A DNA stretch of 33,624 bases from Tindallia sp. MSAO_Bac2. Its GTDB lineage: Bacteria > Bacillota > Clostridia > Peptostreptococcales > Tindalliaceae. Position 1 is the first letter of the stretch; the number at the start of each line of letters is the position of its first letter. A program made the translations under genes and the position numbers. The notes beneath the pieces are model-generated. The model searched no databases. It was not told where the DNA came from and saw only the letters and a program-made list of their open reading frames with translations. Below, piece by piece: positions 26,270 to 33,624 of the stretch. Location: positions 1 through 33,624 of the forward strand of contig QYZZ01000010.1 in assembly GCA_003838145.1 (NCBI GenBank), written 5' to 3'.

Positions 26270-26769
26270 GAAGATGGCAACCGCAGATGCTGTTTCGTGT
26301 AAGGGCATCTGCGCTGATACTGAACGAAAACAATGACATACTATTGGTACTGCATGATGATCCTGAAACAGGAGAAGTATGGCTGATGCCTCCAGGTGGA
26401 GGATTGGAAGCTGGAGAGAACGCACTGGAGGCACTGACGAGAGAAGTAAGGGAGGAATGTGGGGTTACATGTCTGCCACAGGAACTGCTCTATGTTCGTG
26501 AATACGTTAGTGGCAATGCCAGATTACATCATTTAGGCATGTTTTTCAGAGGAGTGCTCCCAAACAAAAATGAAAAAATCGTAGCGGGAAAGGATCCGGA
26601 GCTTGAAAGGCAGTTAATACAGGACTGTCGGTTTTATAGTCGGGAAGAGTTGCAGAACTCTGAAATTACCGTTTATCCGGAAATCCTGAAACATCAGTTT
26701 TGGTCAGATTTGGAGGAAGGATTCACTGGCCATCAGGTATATTTGGGACAGCAGCGAGATCAGGACTAA
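26266..26769 (+). CDS. Nudix hydrolase
   Basis: A 167-residue Nudix-family pyrophosphohydrolase. The full Nudix box GX5EX7REUXEEXGU runs from G45 to V67, with R59-E60 and E63-E64 binding the divalent metal. Members cleave nucleoside diphosphate derivatives, such as oxidised dNTPs, ADP-ribose or NADH. The specificity here cannot be read from sequence. It overlaps the response regulator gene by four bases (ATGA), an unusual pairing worth noting. A terminator follows the stop. Confidence 0.9.
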   Translation: MRRWQPQMLFRVRASALILNENNDILLVLHDDPETGEVWLMPPGGGLEAGENALEALTREVREECGVTCLPQELLYVREYVSGNARLHHLGMFFRGVLPNKNEKIVAGKDPELERQLIQDCRFYSREELQNSEITVYPEILKHQFWSDLEEGFTGHQVYLGQQRDQD

Positions 26770-26809
26770 AAAGGGCGGGGGGACTATCCCTCTGCTCTTT
26801 TATTTTTTT
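26769..26809 (+). terminator. Terminator after the Nudix gene
   Basis: AAAAGGGC (26769-26776) pairs with GCTCTTTT (26794-26801) with one G-T pair. Inner G/C pairing is possible, and a T-rich tail extends to 26809. Confidence 0.8.
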
Positions 26810-26903
26810 GACATGCGTTGTGGCTGGCTTCCTGTTGATGGTGATTATGGAGTGAGAATAAAGGTATTGATAGAATAGATAGCTTTAAAGGAGTGGTGGA
26901 AAA

Positions 26904-28445
26904 ATGGATAATTTTCAGGAAACAGAACTAAAGCTAAGCCTGCTAGAGTCTGAGGTTTCAGCAAAGTTGGAAAATACGCTGAAATCATTAAAACACCTTA
27001 AAACCCCTATGGAAGAATCTTTACTGGAATCCGTTTATTATGACACAGCCAACCATGCACTTTTAGCTGCCGGATGGACCTATCGAATCCGTAAGGAAGG
27101 CGATAAGTGGACAGCAACGGTAAAAGGTATGGGAAACTCGGATGGCGGCCTTCACCAGCGGGAGGAATGGAACGTAACCCTTGATGACCCTCAGCCGCTA
27201 ATTGAGACATTCGCCGTTCCGGAAATTCAACAGACACTAATGGATGTTGTGAAATCAAAGCCACTGAAGCCGTTGATGGAAACGAAATTCACCCGAAAAA
27301 AAGGAATATGGGAAGATGGTGAAGGGAACTCCATAGAAGTAGCACTGGATGTTGGACGTATTGAAGCCGGTGGATCATCAGTTCCCATTCACGAACTGGA
27401 GCTGGAGTTAGAGGAAGGAAAAACAGCTGCATTACTGGATATTGGGAAAACAATTTCTGACAAACACCCGATGAAGCCGGAAAAAAACAGCAAATTTTTC
27501 CGAGGCCTTCTTCTTGCCGGACTGGCCAATGAAAATAGCCCATCCAAAAGCAAAGTAAAAAGTTTTCCTAAGCTGAATCAGGCAGATGCACCGGAAGGCT
27601 TTATACATTCGACAGCTGCTGCCATGAAGCGTTTGATTAACTCCCTGGATAATCTGACTGAGGATCCGGATGAGCCGGAACATTTACATCAGTTACGTGT
27701 TTCTATAAGGAATTTACGGTCGGTATTATTTCTTTTTAAACCGTTGATGGAAGAGGAACAACACAGCAAATTAAACAAAATGCTTCGGGAATGGAGCCGG
27801 GAAACCAATGAATTAAGGGAATTAGATATGATGTGGCAGCACCTGCAGGAGTGGATTGCAGAACTTGAAAATCCGGCAAAAGCCAATAAGATAATTGATG
27901 AAGTTAAATATACACGGGAGGACAAAAGAAGGATACTCAAACAGGAAATTGCAGAAGGAAAAATGACGCCAAAACTCCTGGATGCTTGGTGTATGATGGA
28001 AAGGATGCCTGAAAGCATTGCTGATATTAACAAAAAAATACCAGTTGATTTATTTGTTGAAAACAGACTTAAAAAGCAAATGAAGCGCTTTAATGAGCTG
28101 GCGAAGAAAATAAACTTTCGTAACCGTGAAGAATTACATCAATTAAGAATCAGGGGAAAAAAAATACGGTATGGTATCGAAAACACTGGAATGAAAACAT
28201 CTGGCATTAACACCAAAAAATCAGGCAGAATACTGAAGGTATCAAAAAAGTTGCAGGATTTGCTTGGAGATATTCATGATTGTCATTGCGAAATGAATTG
28301 GATGCGGCTAATTACTTCTGGAAAAACGCAGACGCTTGATGAGATTAACCTTATCGGTCAGTACGAAGGTTGGCAGCTGAAAAGAATCCATTATCTCGAA
28401 GAAAAACTTGAAAAATTTTGGGAAGAATATGAAAAGAAACTCTGA
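26904..28445 (+). CDS. CYTH-CHAD domain protein
   Basis: A 513-residue cytoplasmic protein. The N-terminal CYTH domain (about 1-205) starts with the ExExK motif E6-T-E8-L-K10 and keeps YYDTANHALLAAGWTYRIRKE and further acidic/basic strands that line the tunnel binding triphosphate and metal. The C-terminal CHAD domain (about 225-510) is helical, with two histidine-containing repeats, H262-QLRVSIRNLRS and H412-QLRIRGKKIRYG. CHAD domains bind inorganic polyphosphate, and CYTH domains often hydrolyse triphosphate, so the fusion is likely a polyphosphate-associated triphosphatase. AAAGGAG precedes the ATG. A 40-codon ORF with its own strong ribosome site follows 14 bases after the stop. Confidence 0.92.
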   Translation: MDNFQETELKLSLLESEVSAKLENTLKSLKHLKTPMEESLLESVYYDTANHALLAAGWTYRIRKEGDKWTATVKGMGNSDGGLHQREEWNVTLDDPQPLIETFAVPEIQQTLMDVVKSKPLKPLMETKFTRKKGIWEDGEGNSIEVALDVGRIEAGGSSVPIHELELELEEGKTAALLDIGKTISDKHPMKPEKNSKFFRGLLLAGLANENSPSKSKVKSFPKLNQADAPEGFIHSTAAAMKRLINSLDNLTEDPDEPEHLHQLRVSIRNLRSVLFLFKPLMEEEQHSKLNKMLREWSRETNELRELDMMWQHLQEWIAELENPAKANKIIDEVKYTREDKRRILKQEIAEGKMTPKLLDAWCMMERMPESIADINKKIPVDLFVENRLKKQMKRFNELAKKINFRNREELHQLRIRGKKIRYGIENTGMKTSGINTKKSGRILKVSKKLQDLLGDIHDCHCEMNWMRLITSGKTQTLDEINLIGQYEGWQLKRIHYLEEKLEKFWEEYEKKL

Positions 28446-28459
28446 AAGGAGGGGTGAGG

Positions 28460-28582
28460 GTGGACCAGCAAGATCTGACAAAAATTAAAAAAGCCATCAA
28501 TGAATTTTTTGGCAGCGCCTTTGACATGAATACCAAATCAACAGCATTTATAAAAAAAGAGGCCCTTGATGAAATTCGCTGA
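28460..28582 (+). CDS. Small hypothetical protein (40 aa)
   Basis: A 40-codon frame starts with GTG, exactly seven bases after a near-perfect AAAGGAGG (28445-28452), and ends with TGA. The predicted peptide begins MDQQDLTKIKKAINEFF and ends in IKKEALDEIR. It is charged and mostly helical, without membrane segment or cysteine. It begins 14 bases after the CYTH-CHAD stop, so it would be co-transcribed. No family is recognised. The strong ribosome site and clean placement argue for a real gene. The shortness means chance cannot be ruled out. Confidence 0.6.
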   Translation: MDQQDLTKIKKAINEFFGSAFDMNTKSTAFIKKEALDEIR

Positions 28583-28693
28583 CAATATAAAAGAAAATGT
28601 TGTATTATTAAGCAAATGGGTATACGGTAGGATATGTTATAAAATAAGTTTAGAAGTGGGTGTGAAGGACTGATCTTTGGCAGGAGGTTAAAA

Positions 28694-29431
28694 ATGAACG
28701 AAGTAATGGAATTAATGAAAAAACACAGATCCATCAGAAGGTTTACAGAGCGGGAGGTGGAAGAAGAACTGCTGAAAGAAATCATAGACTCAGCAAGACA
28801 TTCGGCCACGTCCAGTTTTTTACAGGCCTATTCTGTGGTGCGTGTAAGAGATGATGCCAACAGAGAAAAGCTTGCGGCCTATTGTGGAGATCAGAAACAT
28901 GTAAAGCAGGCGCCGGTTTTTCTTGTTTTTTGTGCAGACTTACATAAACTATCTGTCGCCTGTGACTTACAGGGAGCTGAAATGAAAAAGGGATATGTAG
29001 AGCAGCTTATCATTGCCTCGGTAGACGCAGCGATCTGGGGTCAGAGTGTTCTTTTTGCAGCGGAATCCATGGGGCTTGGCGGAGTGTATGTCGGTGGAAT
29101 CAGGAATCATCCTGATGAAGTCACTGAGATGCTTAAACTTCCGGAACAAGTATTTCCGGTATTTGGAATGAGTTTGGGATATCCGGATCAGAACCCTCAG
29201 GTGAAACCGCGAATGCCATTACCTCTGGTTTACAAAGAAGATATATACCTGATGGATAAAGAAAAAGAGCTATTAAAAGAATACGATGAAAGTTTTCTTG
29301 AGTATCTTAGAAGCAGAGAAAGCAACCCCAGGGAAGAAACCTGGACAGAAACAGTTGCGTCAAAAGTCAGCAAGGAGTCTAGGCCACACATGAAAGCATA
29401 CCTGCAAAAGCAGGGATTCAACATAAATTAA
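28694..29431 (+). CDS. NfsA/NfrA-type NAD(P)H nitroreductase
   Basis: A 245-residue FMN flavoprotein of the oxygen-insensitive nitroreductase (NfsA/FRP) subfamily. MKKHRSIRRFTEREV is the FMN-phosphate motif at the N-terminus, ARHSATSSFLQAYSVVRV the second flavin contact, and AAESMGLGGVYVGGIRN the conserved glycine-rich turn. The C-terminal extension (about 170-245), with GYPDQNPQVKPRMPL, is typical of the NfsA group, distinguishing it from the short nitroreductase at 14213. GGAGG precedes the ATG. It has 111 bases of spacer upstream, including a TATAAA-like stretch near 28640, and the chemoreceptor follows after 19 bases. It is the second nitroreductase in the window. Natural substrate is unknown. 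Confidence 0.92.
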   Translation: MNEVMELMKKHRSIRRFTEREVEEELLKEIIDSARHSATSSFLQAYSVVRVRDDANREKLAAYCGDQKHVKQAPVFLVFCADLHKLSVACDLQGAEMKKGYVEQLIIASVDAAIWGQSVLFAAESMGLGGVYVGGIRNHPDEVTEMLKLPEQVFPVFGMSLGYPDQNPQVKPRMPLPLVYKEDIYLMDKEKELLKEYDESFLEYLRSRESNPREETWTETVASKVSKESRPHMKAYLQKQGFNIN

Positions 29432-29450
29432 TTGACCAAGGAGTGAGCTG

Positions 29451-31448
29451 ATGAAAAACATAACAATCAAAATGAAAATCATTGTATCTCTTGTAGTTTT
29501 GGGTTCGCTGGCTGTTATTATTGGCTTGGCAGGTTTTTATGCGTCGCAAACCATCGCAGATATTGAAACGGAAGTTCAGGAAAATCTCCTGATCACCAGA
29601 GAAATTAGGGAGTTGGAAATTGACCACTTGGACTGGCGCCAGGAACTGTCAGACGCTGTTAACGAAGAAAGGCCTTTCCAGGGCGAGCTGGATTACACAC
29701 AGTGTAACCTGGGAGACTGGTATTATGATTTTATTCAAACGGAAGAATTTGCTTCTTTACCGAGTGAAATACAGCAACCTTTTTACGATATGGAAGAACC
29801 ACACGCAATGATACATACCAGTGCTCACGATATTAACGAAGCCATGCGTGCAGATAATATGGAAGAAGCTGCTCGGATCTATAATACTGTAACTGTACCC
29901 AACCTGGAAGAAGTCAGACAACAGATGACACTGATTAACAATGGTTACGGTCAACTGTCTGAGGAACTGATACAGCAAAGCAACCAGACACAACAAATGG
30001 TGACTACAGTTACTTTGGTATTAATTGCGGCGGCGTTGGTAATAGCTGTGATTGTCGGAATAACTCTCAACAGGGGCGCCATTAAACCAATACAGAACGT
30101 TACGGATATGTTGAAGGATATAGCTGAGGGAGAAGGAGATCTAACCACCAGGCTGAACATCGAAAGCCGCGATGAGGTTGGTATGATGGCCAAATACTTT
30201 AATCAGTTTGTGGAAAAAATCCAGCATACGGTACAGGACATAAACAGCACCACGACAACACTTAAGAAATCTTCGGACAATCTGGGAGAAGTGGCAGATA
30301 CAATGGCTGCCAACAGTGAAGAGCTAAGCTCTAAAATGGAAACCGTCAGTGCTGCAGTGGAACAAATTACTGCCAGTATTGCTGGAACAGCAGATGCTTC
30401 TGATGAAGCAAAAAACAGTCTGGGTGTGGTCGTTTCGGCAGTGGAAGAAATGAATGCCACACTCCGGAATATGGCTTCTGCTTCTGAGCAAAGTTCGGCC
30501 GGTGCTCAGTCTGTATCGGAACTGGTAAACGATATATCCAGAAAAATACAAAACAGTTCAAAATCTACAGACGAAGTATCCACGGCTGTCAACAGCGTTG
30601 TAACAGCCATCAAGGAAATTAATATTTCGTTAAATGAAGTGAGTAGCAGTTGCGAACGTTCAATGGAAATCACGGCAAATGCTGAGGAAAAAGCAAAAGA
30701 AACCAATGAAATCATTGGAAACCTGGATCAACTATCATTGCAGATTGGGAAAATTATTGACGTTATAAACGATATTGCCGATCAGACCAACATGCTTGCA
30801 CTTAATGCTGCTATTGAAGCGGCTGGTGCCGGGGAAGCCGGAAAAGGATTTGCTGTGGTGGCAAATGAAGTAAAGGAACTGGCCAAACAAACTGGTGAAG
30901 CAACAGAAGAAATAAGAAGCCAGATCGAAAACATGCAAAAAAGAACCACCGGAGCCGTTGAGGCAGTTAAATCCATTACGGATGTGATTCAGGAAATTAC
31001 CGAAATAACAAATTCCATTGCGGCTGCCGTAACTGAACAGTCAGCGACGGCCGGTGATATTTCTGAAGCAGCCGTTGGTGCTTCGCAGGAAGTCAACGCT
31101 GTAAACAGAGAAATAGCAGAAATCGCTGGTAATGCAGAGGAAGCATCCAGGGGTGTGGCGGAGATTTCAGAAGGGGTCAATGAATTGGCAAGATCAGCAA
31201 GTGAAATTTCAACAGCATCCAATGAAGTGGCAAGCAGCGTTGATGCTGTATCCCAAAAAGTGGATGAAGTAGCTCGTTCCTCTGAGGAAATTTCAAGTGG
31301 CACCAACGAAATTGCAGAAAACATTGTAGACGTAAACAGTGTGGCGGCTGATGCGGCAAATGGAGCTGCTGAGACCAGTGATGCAGCTAAAGAGCTGGCA
31401 AACATCACCAACACTTTGGAGCAGTTGGTAAACCAGTTTAAGGTGTAA
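29451..31448 (+). CDS. Methyl-accepting chemotaxis protein with extracellular CZB-like domain
   Basis: A 665-residue chemoreceptor. Membrane segments at about 9-32 and 183-206 enclose a 150-residue extracellular sensor. A HAMP domain follows (about 205-260), then the long signalling coiled coil with the hairpin tip [19 protein letters not shown] starting near 442. The sensor contains H59-xx-W62, C85-NLGDW90 and H118-xxx-H122, the spacing of the chemoreceptor zinc-binding (CZB) motif, usually found in cytoplasmic proteins and binding one zinc. Here it lies between the membrane segments. AAGGAG precedes the ATG. It is probably co-transcribed with the nitroreductase. The signal may be zinc, pH or hypochlorite-like oxidants by analogy with CZB proteins. 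Confidence 0.92.
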   Translation: MKNITIKMKIIVSLVVLGSLAVIIGLAGFYASQTIADIETEVQENLLITREIRELEIDHLDWRQELSDAVNEERPFQGELDYTQCNLGDWYYDFIQTEEFASLPSEIQQPFYDMEEPHAMIHTSAHDINEAMRADNMEEAARIYNTVTVPNLEEVRQQMTLINNGYGQLSEELIQQSNQTQQMVTTVTLVLIAAALVIAVIVGITLNRGAIKPIQNVTDMLKDIAEGEGDLTTRLNIESRDEVGMMAKYFNQFVEKIQHTVQDINSTTTTLKKSSDNLGEVADTMAANSEELSSKMETVSAAVEQITASIAGTADASDEAKNSLGVVVSAVEEMNATLRNMASASEQSSAGAQSVSELVNDISRKIQNSSKSTDEVSTAVNSVVTAIKEINISLNEVSSSCERSMEITANAEEKAKETNEIIGNLDQLSLQIGKIIDVINDIADQTNMLALNAAIEAAGAGEAGKGFAVVANEVKELAKQTGEATEEIRSQIENMQKRTTGAVEAVKSITDVIQEITEITNSIAAAVTEQSATAGDISEAAVGASQEVNAVNREIAEIAGNAEEASRGVAEISEGVNELARSASEISTASNEVASSVDAVSQKVDEVARSSEEISSGTNEIAENIVDVNSVAADAANGAAETSDAAKELANITNTLEQLVNQFKV

Positions 31449-31482
31449 ACCGAATCCCGGAGCAATCTGATACTGCATGAAT

Positions 31483-31519
31483 AAACAGGAAGAGCGGTGA
31501 AGTGCCGCTCTTCCTGTTT
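31483..31519. terminator. 15-bp perfect inverted repeat after the chemoreceptor gene
   Basis: AAACAGGAAGAGCGG (31483-31497) and its exact complement (31505-31519) are separated by seven bases. The position after the chemoreceptor stop fits a terminator. Only three T residues follow, so termination strength is uncertain. It precedes the TTG start of the next gene by 49 bases. Confidence 0.75.
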
Positions 31520-31568
31520 GTCACTTATTCAACTGCATATACTGTTTGAAACGAAGGAGGAAATTCTT

Positions 31569-32588
31569 TTGGACTACCAGGAAGTATTAAATAATGCCAG
31601 AAAAATAATAATGGATAAATGCAAGGTCTGTCCTGATTGCAACGGATATGCCTGTCGCGGTCAGGTGCCGGGGGTGGGTGGTAAAGGAAGTGGTCAGGCC
31701 TTTGTTCGGAACAGGGAAAAGGTTCAACAGGTGAAACTTCATTTGGACACACTGGTAGATAGCGGTGAAATAGATACGGGGATCACACTTTTTGGAAAAA
31801 AATACAAATATCCTTTTTTCGCTGCGCCTATTGGAGCCCTGGAAATGAACTATCACCCCTCACTAAATGATTTAACATACAACGAACACATTATTGCCGG
31901 ATGTTGCGATGCCGGAATATGCGGCTTTACCGGTGACGGAGCAAAAGACGAATTTTATGAGGGCCCCCTTAATATCATTTCAAATAATCATGGTTTGGGA
32001 ATTCCAACCATAAAACCATGGGATAACAAGACGATTATTTCTAAAGTCAGGAAGGCGGAAGCAAGTGGTGTGAGTGCCATTGCCATGGATATTGATGCAG
32101 CAGGACTGGTTCTTTTAGCGATGGCTGGAAAACCTGTCTATACAAAATCTGTGGATGAGCTGAAAGAAATTACGGCCAGCACAAAATTGCCAGTTATTCT
32201 GAAGGGTATCATGACCCCGCAAGGAGCCCTGAAAGCTCTGGAAGCTGGTGCGGCTGGCATTGTGGTATCTGATCATGGAGGGAGAGTGCTGGACAACACA
32301 CCTGCCACTATTGAAGTATTACCGGACATAGTAAAAAAGGTAAAGGATAAAATGACCATTTTTGTCGATGGAGGTTTCAGAAGCGGTGATGACGTTTTTA
32401 AGGCACTGGCCTTGGGAGCGGATGCTGTGTTAATTGGCCGTCCTTTTGCTGTTGCAGCATATGGTGGTGGAAAAGAAGGCGTCAGGCTTTACGCTGATAA
32501 AATCGGAAATGAATTAAAAGAAGCAATGTTGATGACAGGATGTCATCAGTTAAATGATATCGATCGCAATAAAGTAATCACTGTATAG
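31569..32588 (+). CDS. FMN-dependent alpha-hydroxy-acid-oxidising protein with Cys-rich N-terminus
   Basis: A 339-residue FMN barrel protein of the alpha-hydroxy-acid dehydrogenase/oxidase family (lactate or glycolate type). The catalytic Lys is K212 (VILKGIMTP), the active-site His is H236, and R239 lies in SDH236-GGR239-VLDNTPA. VDGGFRSGDDVFKAL and IGRPFAVA are the FMN-phosphate motifs. Unlike plant-type enzymes the N-terminus is short and has C18-x2-C21-x2-C24-x4-C29, which could bind a metal or Fe-S cluster. The GVGGKGSG stretch follows. The start is TTG, eight bases after AAGGAGG. An upstream in-frame GTG lies inside the hairpin and is rejected. Substrate is unknown. Confidence 0.87.
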   Translation: MDYQEVLNNARKIIMDKCKVCPDCNGYACRGQVPGVGGKGSGQAFVRNREKVQQVKLHLDTLVDSGEIDTGITLFGKKYKYPFFAAPIGALEMNYHPSLNDLTYNEHIIAGCCDAGICGFTGDGAKDEFYEGPLNIISNNHGLGIPTIKPWDNKTIISKVRKAEASGVSAIAMDIDAAGLVLLAMAGKPVYTKSVDELKEITASTKLPVILKGIMTPQGALKALEAGAAGIVVSDHGGRVLDNTPATIEVLPDIVKKVKDKMTIFVDGGFRSGDDVFKALALGADAVLIGRPFAVAAYGGGKEGVRLYADKIGNELKEAMLMTGCHQLNDIDRNKVITV

Positions 32589-32593
32589 AAATT

Positions 32594-32634
32594 CCTAAGC
32601 ACTGATGGTGTGAAAATACCTGCCGGTGCTTAGG
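32594..32634 (+). terminator. Terminator after the FMN protein gene
   Basis: CCTAAGCAC (32594-32602) pairs with GTGCTTAGG (32626-32634) over 23 bases, followed by a T-rich tail. Confidence 0.8.
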
Positions 32635-32653
32635 ATTATTTTATATATTTTTA

Positions 32654-32682
32654 TTGACATTTAGGTATCGCAATACTATAAT
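32654..32682 (+). promoter_or_regulatory. Consensus housekeeping promoter of the ferredoxin-like gene
   Basis: TTGACA (32654-32659) and TATAAT (32677-32682) are both perfect and separated by exactly 17 bases. Start of transcription is expected near 32689, 36 bases before the ATG. No activator-type site is present, in contrast to the GTAAC-controlled promoters. Confidence 0.9.
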
Positions 32683-32724
32683 GAAAGAAAGTCAATGAAA
32701 GTAAAAATTGCAAGGAGGACTCTG

Positions 32725-33444
32725 ATGAAAAGAAATATTATCGAAATAAATGAGGAACTTTGTAATGGATGTGGAGACTGTGTTACTGCCTGTCATGAAG
32801 GTGCTATTGAAATGGTAGACGGCAAGGCTCGACTAATTAGTGATACTTACTGTGATGGTCTGGGCGACTGCCTGCCGGAGTGTCCCACTGGAGCCATTAA
32901 AATGATTGAAAGAGAAGCTTTGCCATATGATGAAGAACTGGTAATGGAGCGAATTAAAGAAAGAGAGAAACAGCAAATGCAGGAAGCTCCAATGCCATGC
33001 GGATGCCCTGGCAGCATGTCGAAAGCTATTGAAAAACCGGAAAATGATGATCCGGAAGATTCTGTACAAAGCGTGCCATCTCACTTATCTCAATGGCCGG
33101 TACAAATGAATCTGATTCATCCCCAGGCACCTTATCTTAAAAATGCTGATCTGTTAATTGCTGCAGATTGCACAGCCTTTGCCTATGGGAATTTCCATCA
33201 GGAATTTATCAAAGGTCGGATTACTTTGATTGGCTGCCCAAAACTGGATGACAATAAACACTATCAGGAAAAACTGACTGAAATATTTAAGATCAATCAG
33301 CCAAAAAGTATTACAGTTACCAGAATGCAGGTGCCATGCTGTGGAGGGATTGTCAGTTCAGTAAGACGGGCAATGCTTGATGCACAGACTATTGTGCCTT
33401 ATCGGGAGGTTATCATTACAACGGATGGCCAGATAATTGAATAA
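32725..33444 (+). CDS. Ferredoxin-like 4Fe-4S protein with C-terminal Cys domain
   Basis: A 239-residue cytoplasmic iron-sulfur protein. The first cluster motif is complete (C13-xx-C16-xx-C19-xxx-C23). The second, C43-DGLGD-C49-LPE-C53-P, has L46 where the second cysteine would be, so it may hold a three-cysteine-ligated cluster. A linker with PCGCPGS follows. The C-terminal half (about 130-239) has DCTAFAYGNF, LIGCPKLDD and VPCCGG, a conserved cysteine-rich arrangement seen in uncharacterised anaerobe proteins of this length. ATG 32725 has AAGGAGG six bases upstream. A longer in-frame ATG at 32695 is rejected. It is driven by a perfect housekeeping promoter, so likely strongly and constantly expressed. 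Exact role is unknown. Electron transfer is the safest reading. Confidence 0.82.
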   Translation: MKRNIIEINEELCNGCGDCVTACHEGAIEMVDGKARLISDTYCDGLGDCLPECPTGAIKMIEREALPYDEELVMERIKEREKQQMQEAPMPCGCPGSMSKAIEKPENDDPEDSVQSVPSHLSQWPVQMNLIHPQAPYLKNADLLIAADCTAFAYGNFHQEFIKGRITLIGCPKLDDNKHYQEKLTEIFKINQPKSITVTRMQVPCCGGIVSSVRRAMLDAQTIVPYREVIITTDGQIIE

Positions 33445-33449
33445 TTGAC

Positions 33450-33482
33450 AAAAAGCTGCTTCTGCCAGGAAGCAGCTTTTTT
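33450..33482 (+). terminator. Terminator after the ferredoxin-like gene
   Basis: AAAAAGCTGCTTC (33450-33462) pairs with GAAGCAGCTTTTT (33469-33481) over a six-base loop, with the T-run included. Confidence 0.92.
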
Positions 33483-33503
33483 ATGAATATTTTTAAAAAG
33501 TAG

Positions 33504-33581
33504 TGTCAATAGTCTGAGAAAATGTCACCTAAAAAGGACGAAATTATTCTGAGAAAATGTCACTTTTTAGAATGTCAATAG
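33504..33581. repeat. Repeated motifs resembling an insertion-sequence end
   Basis: TCTGAGAAAATGTCAC occurs twice as an exact direct repeat (33513-33528 and 33548-33563), 35 bases apart. TGTCAATAG also occurs twice (33504-33512 and 33573-33581). Such multiple terminal repeats beginning with TG are typical of IS21-family ends, where they bind the transposase. No transposase gene is visible before the window ends, so this is a possible IS end or remnant. Confidence 0.45.
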
Positions 33582-33594
33582 AAAAATCAAGACC

Positions 33595-33613
33595 TTGGGG
33601 ACGCTGTCCCCAA
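33595..33613. repeat. REP-like palindrome at right edge
   Basis: TTGGGGAC (33595-33602) and GTCCCCAA (33606-33613) form a perfect eight-bp stem with a three-base loop. A further CCCCTGTCC runs to the window end. The GGGGAC/GTCCCC pattern resembles the REP hairpins mobilised by REP-associated (IS200-like) transposases. Only one copy is in the window. Confidence 0.5.
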
Positions 33614-33624
33614 CACCCCTGTCC

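Noticed and set aside
29451-31448. Repetitive Ala/Ser/Glu/Val coding region in the chemoreceptor as a DNA repeat
   Set aside because: The periodicity is the heptad pattern of the signalling coiled coil, not a nucleotide repeat.
31497-31568. Upstream GTG start for the FMN protein
   Set aside because: The GTG lies in the 15-bp hairpin. AAGGAGG is placed correctly for TTG 31569.
1-33624. tRNA, rRNA, riboswitch or CRISPR array
   Set aside because: No cloverleaf, rRNA-like stretch or regularly spaced direct repeats were seen by eye. A covariance-model search was not possible here.

Overview
The window looks like a chromosomal segment of an anaerobic, low-to-mid-GC Firmicute, most likely a Clostridia-type bacterium. 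The evidence is strong AGGAGG-type ribosome binding sites, frequent GTG/TTG starts, SLH-domain surface proteins, a class I hybrid cluster protein (Hcp), several flavin and Fe-S redox proteins, and Crp/Fnr-type regulation. Genus cannot be fixed from sequence alone. About 25 protein genes are supported. No rRNA, tRNA or CRISPR was seen, and no intact mobile element. The extreme right end carries short repeats resembling an insertion-sequence end and a REP-like hairpin.

Layout. (1) 241-4720: a promoter and a two-gene RND efflux operon (adaptor plus permease, ATGA overlap). (2) 4782-9775: a nitrogen-oxide/redox block. It has a NapH/CcoG-like membrane Fe-S protein divergent from a Crp/Fnr regulator, then hcp, then a pentaheme nitrite reductase nrfA divergent from hcp, then a small cupin. 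(3) 9990-12370: a baeRF-type release-factor-like protein and an iron-dependent alcohol dehydrogenase. (4) 12572-15941: a c-di-GMP set of PAS-PAS-PAS-GGDEF protein, nitroreductase and HD-GYP-type protein with an altered HD dyad. (5) 15976-24022: envelope genes, namely an AI-2E-family exporter, a YcdB/SLH surface protein, a GH18 protein with a membrane anchor, a gamma-glutamyltransferase-like enzyme and a membrane transglutaminase-like protein. (6) 24072-26769: glnS, a single-domain response regulator and a Nudix hydrolase. (7) 26904-31448: CYTH-CHAD protein, a 40-residue ORF, an NfsA-like nitroreductase and a chemoreceptor with an extracellular CZB-like zinc motif. (8) 31569-33444: an FMN alpha-hydroxyacid-oxidising enzyme and a ferredoxin-like protein.

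The most interesting signal is regulatory. Three promoters, for the RND operon, the NapH-like gene and the cupin gene, share a 14-bp site of form GTAAC-N4-GnTAC. Each is followed after exactly 22 bases by a TATAAT/TATGAT -10 box, with no recognisable -35. This places the site centre near -41.5 in all three, the class II activator position used by Crp/Fnr proteins. The Crp/Fnr gene sits immediately beside one of the sites, so it is the obvious candidate regulator. The inferred regulon links a drug/solvent-type efflux pump, a membrane Fe-S electron carrier and a cupin, physically interleaved with Hcp and NrfA. This suggests a local nitrite/NO/hydroxylamine stress response.
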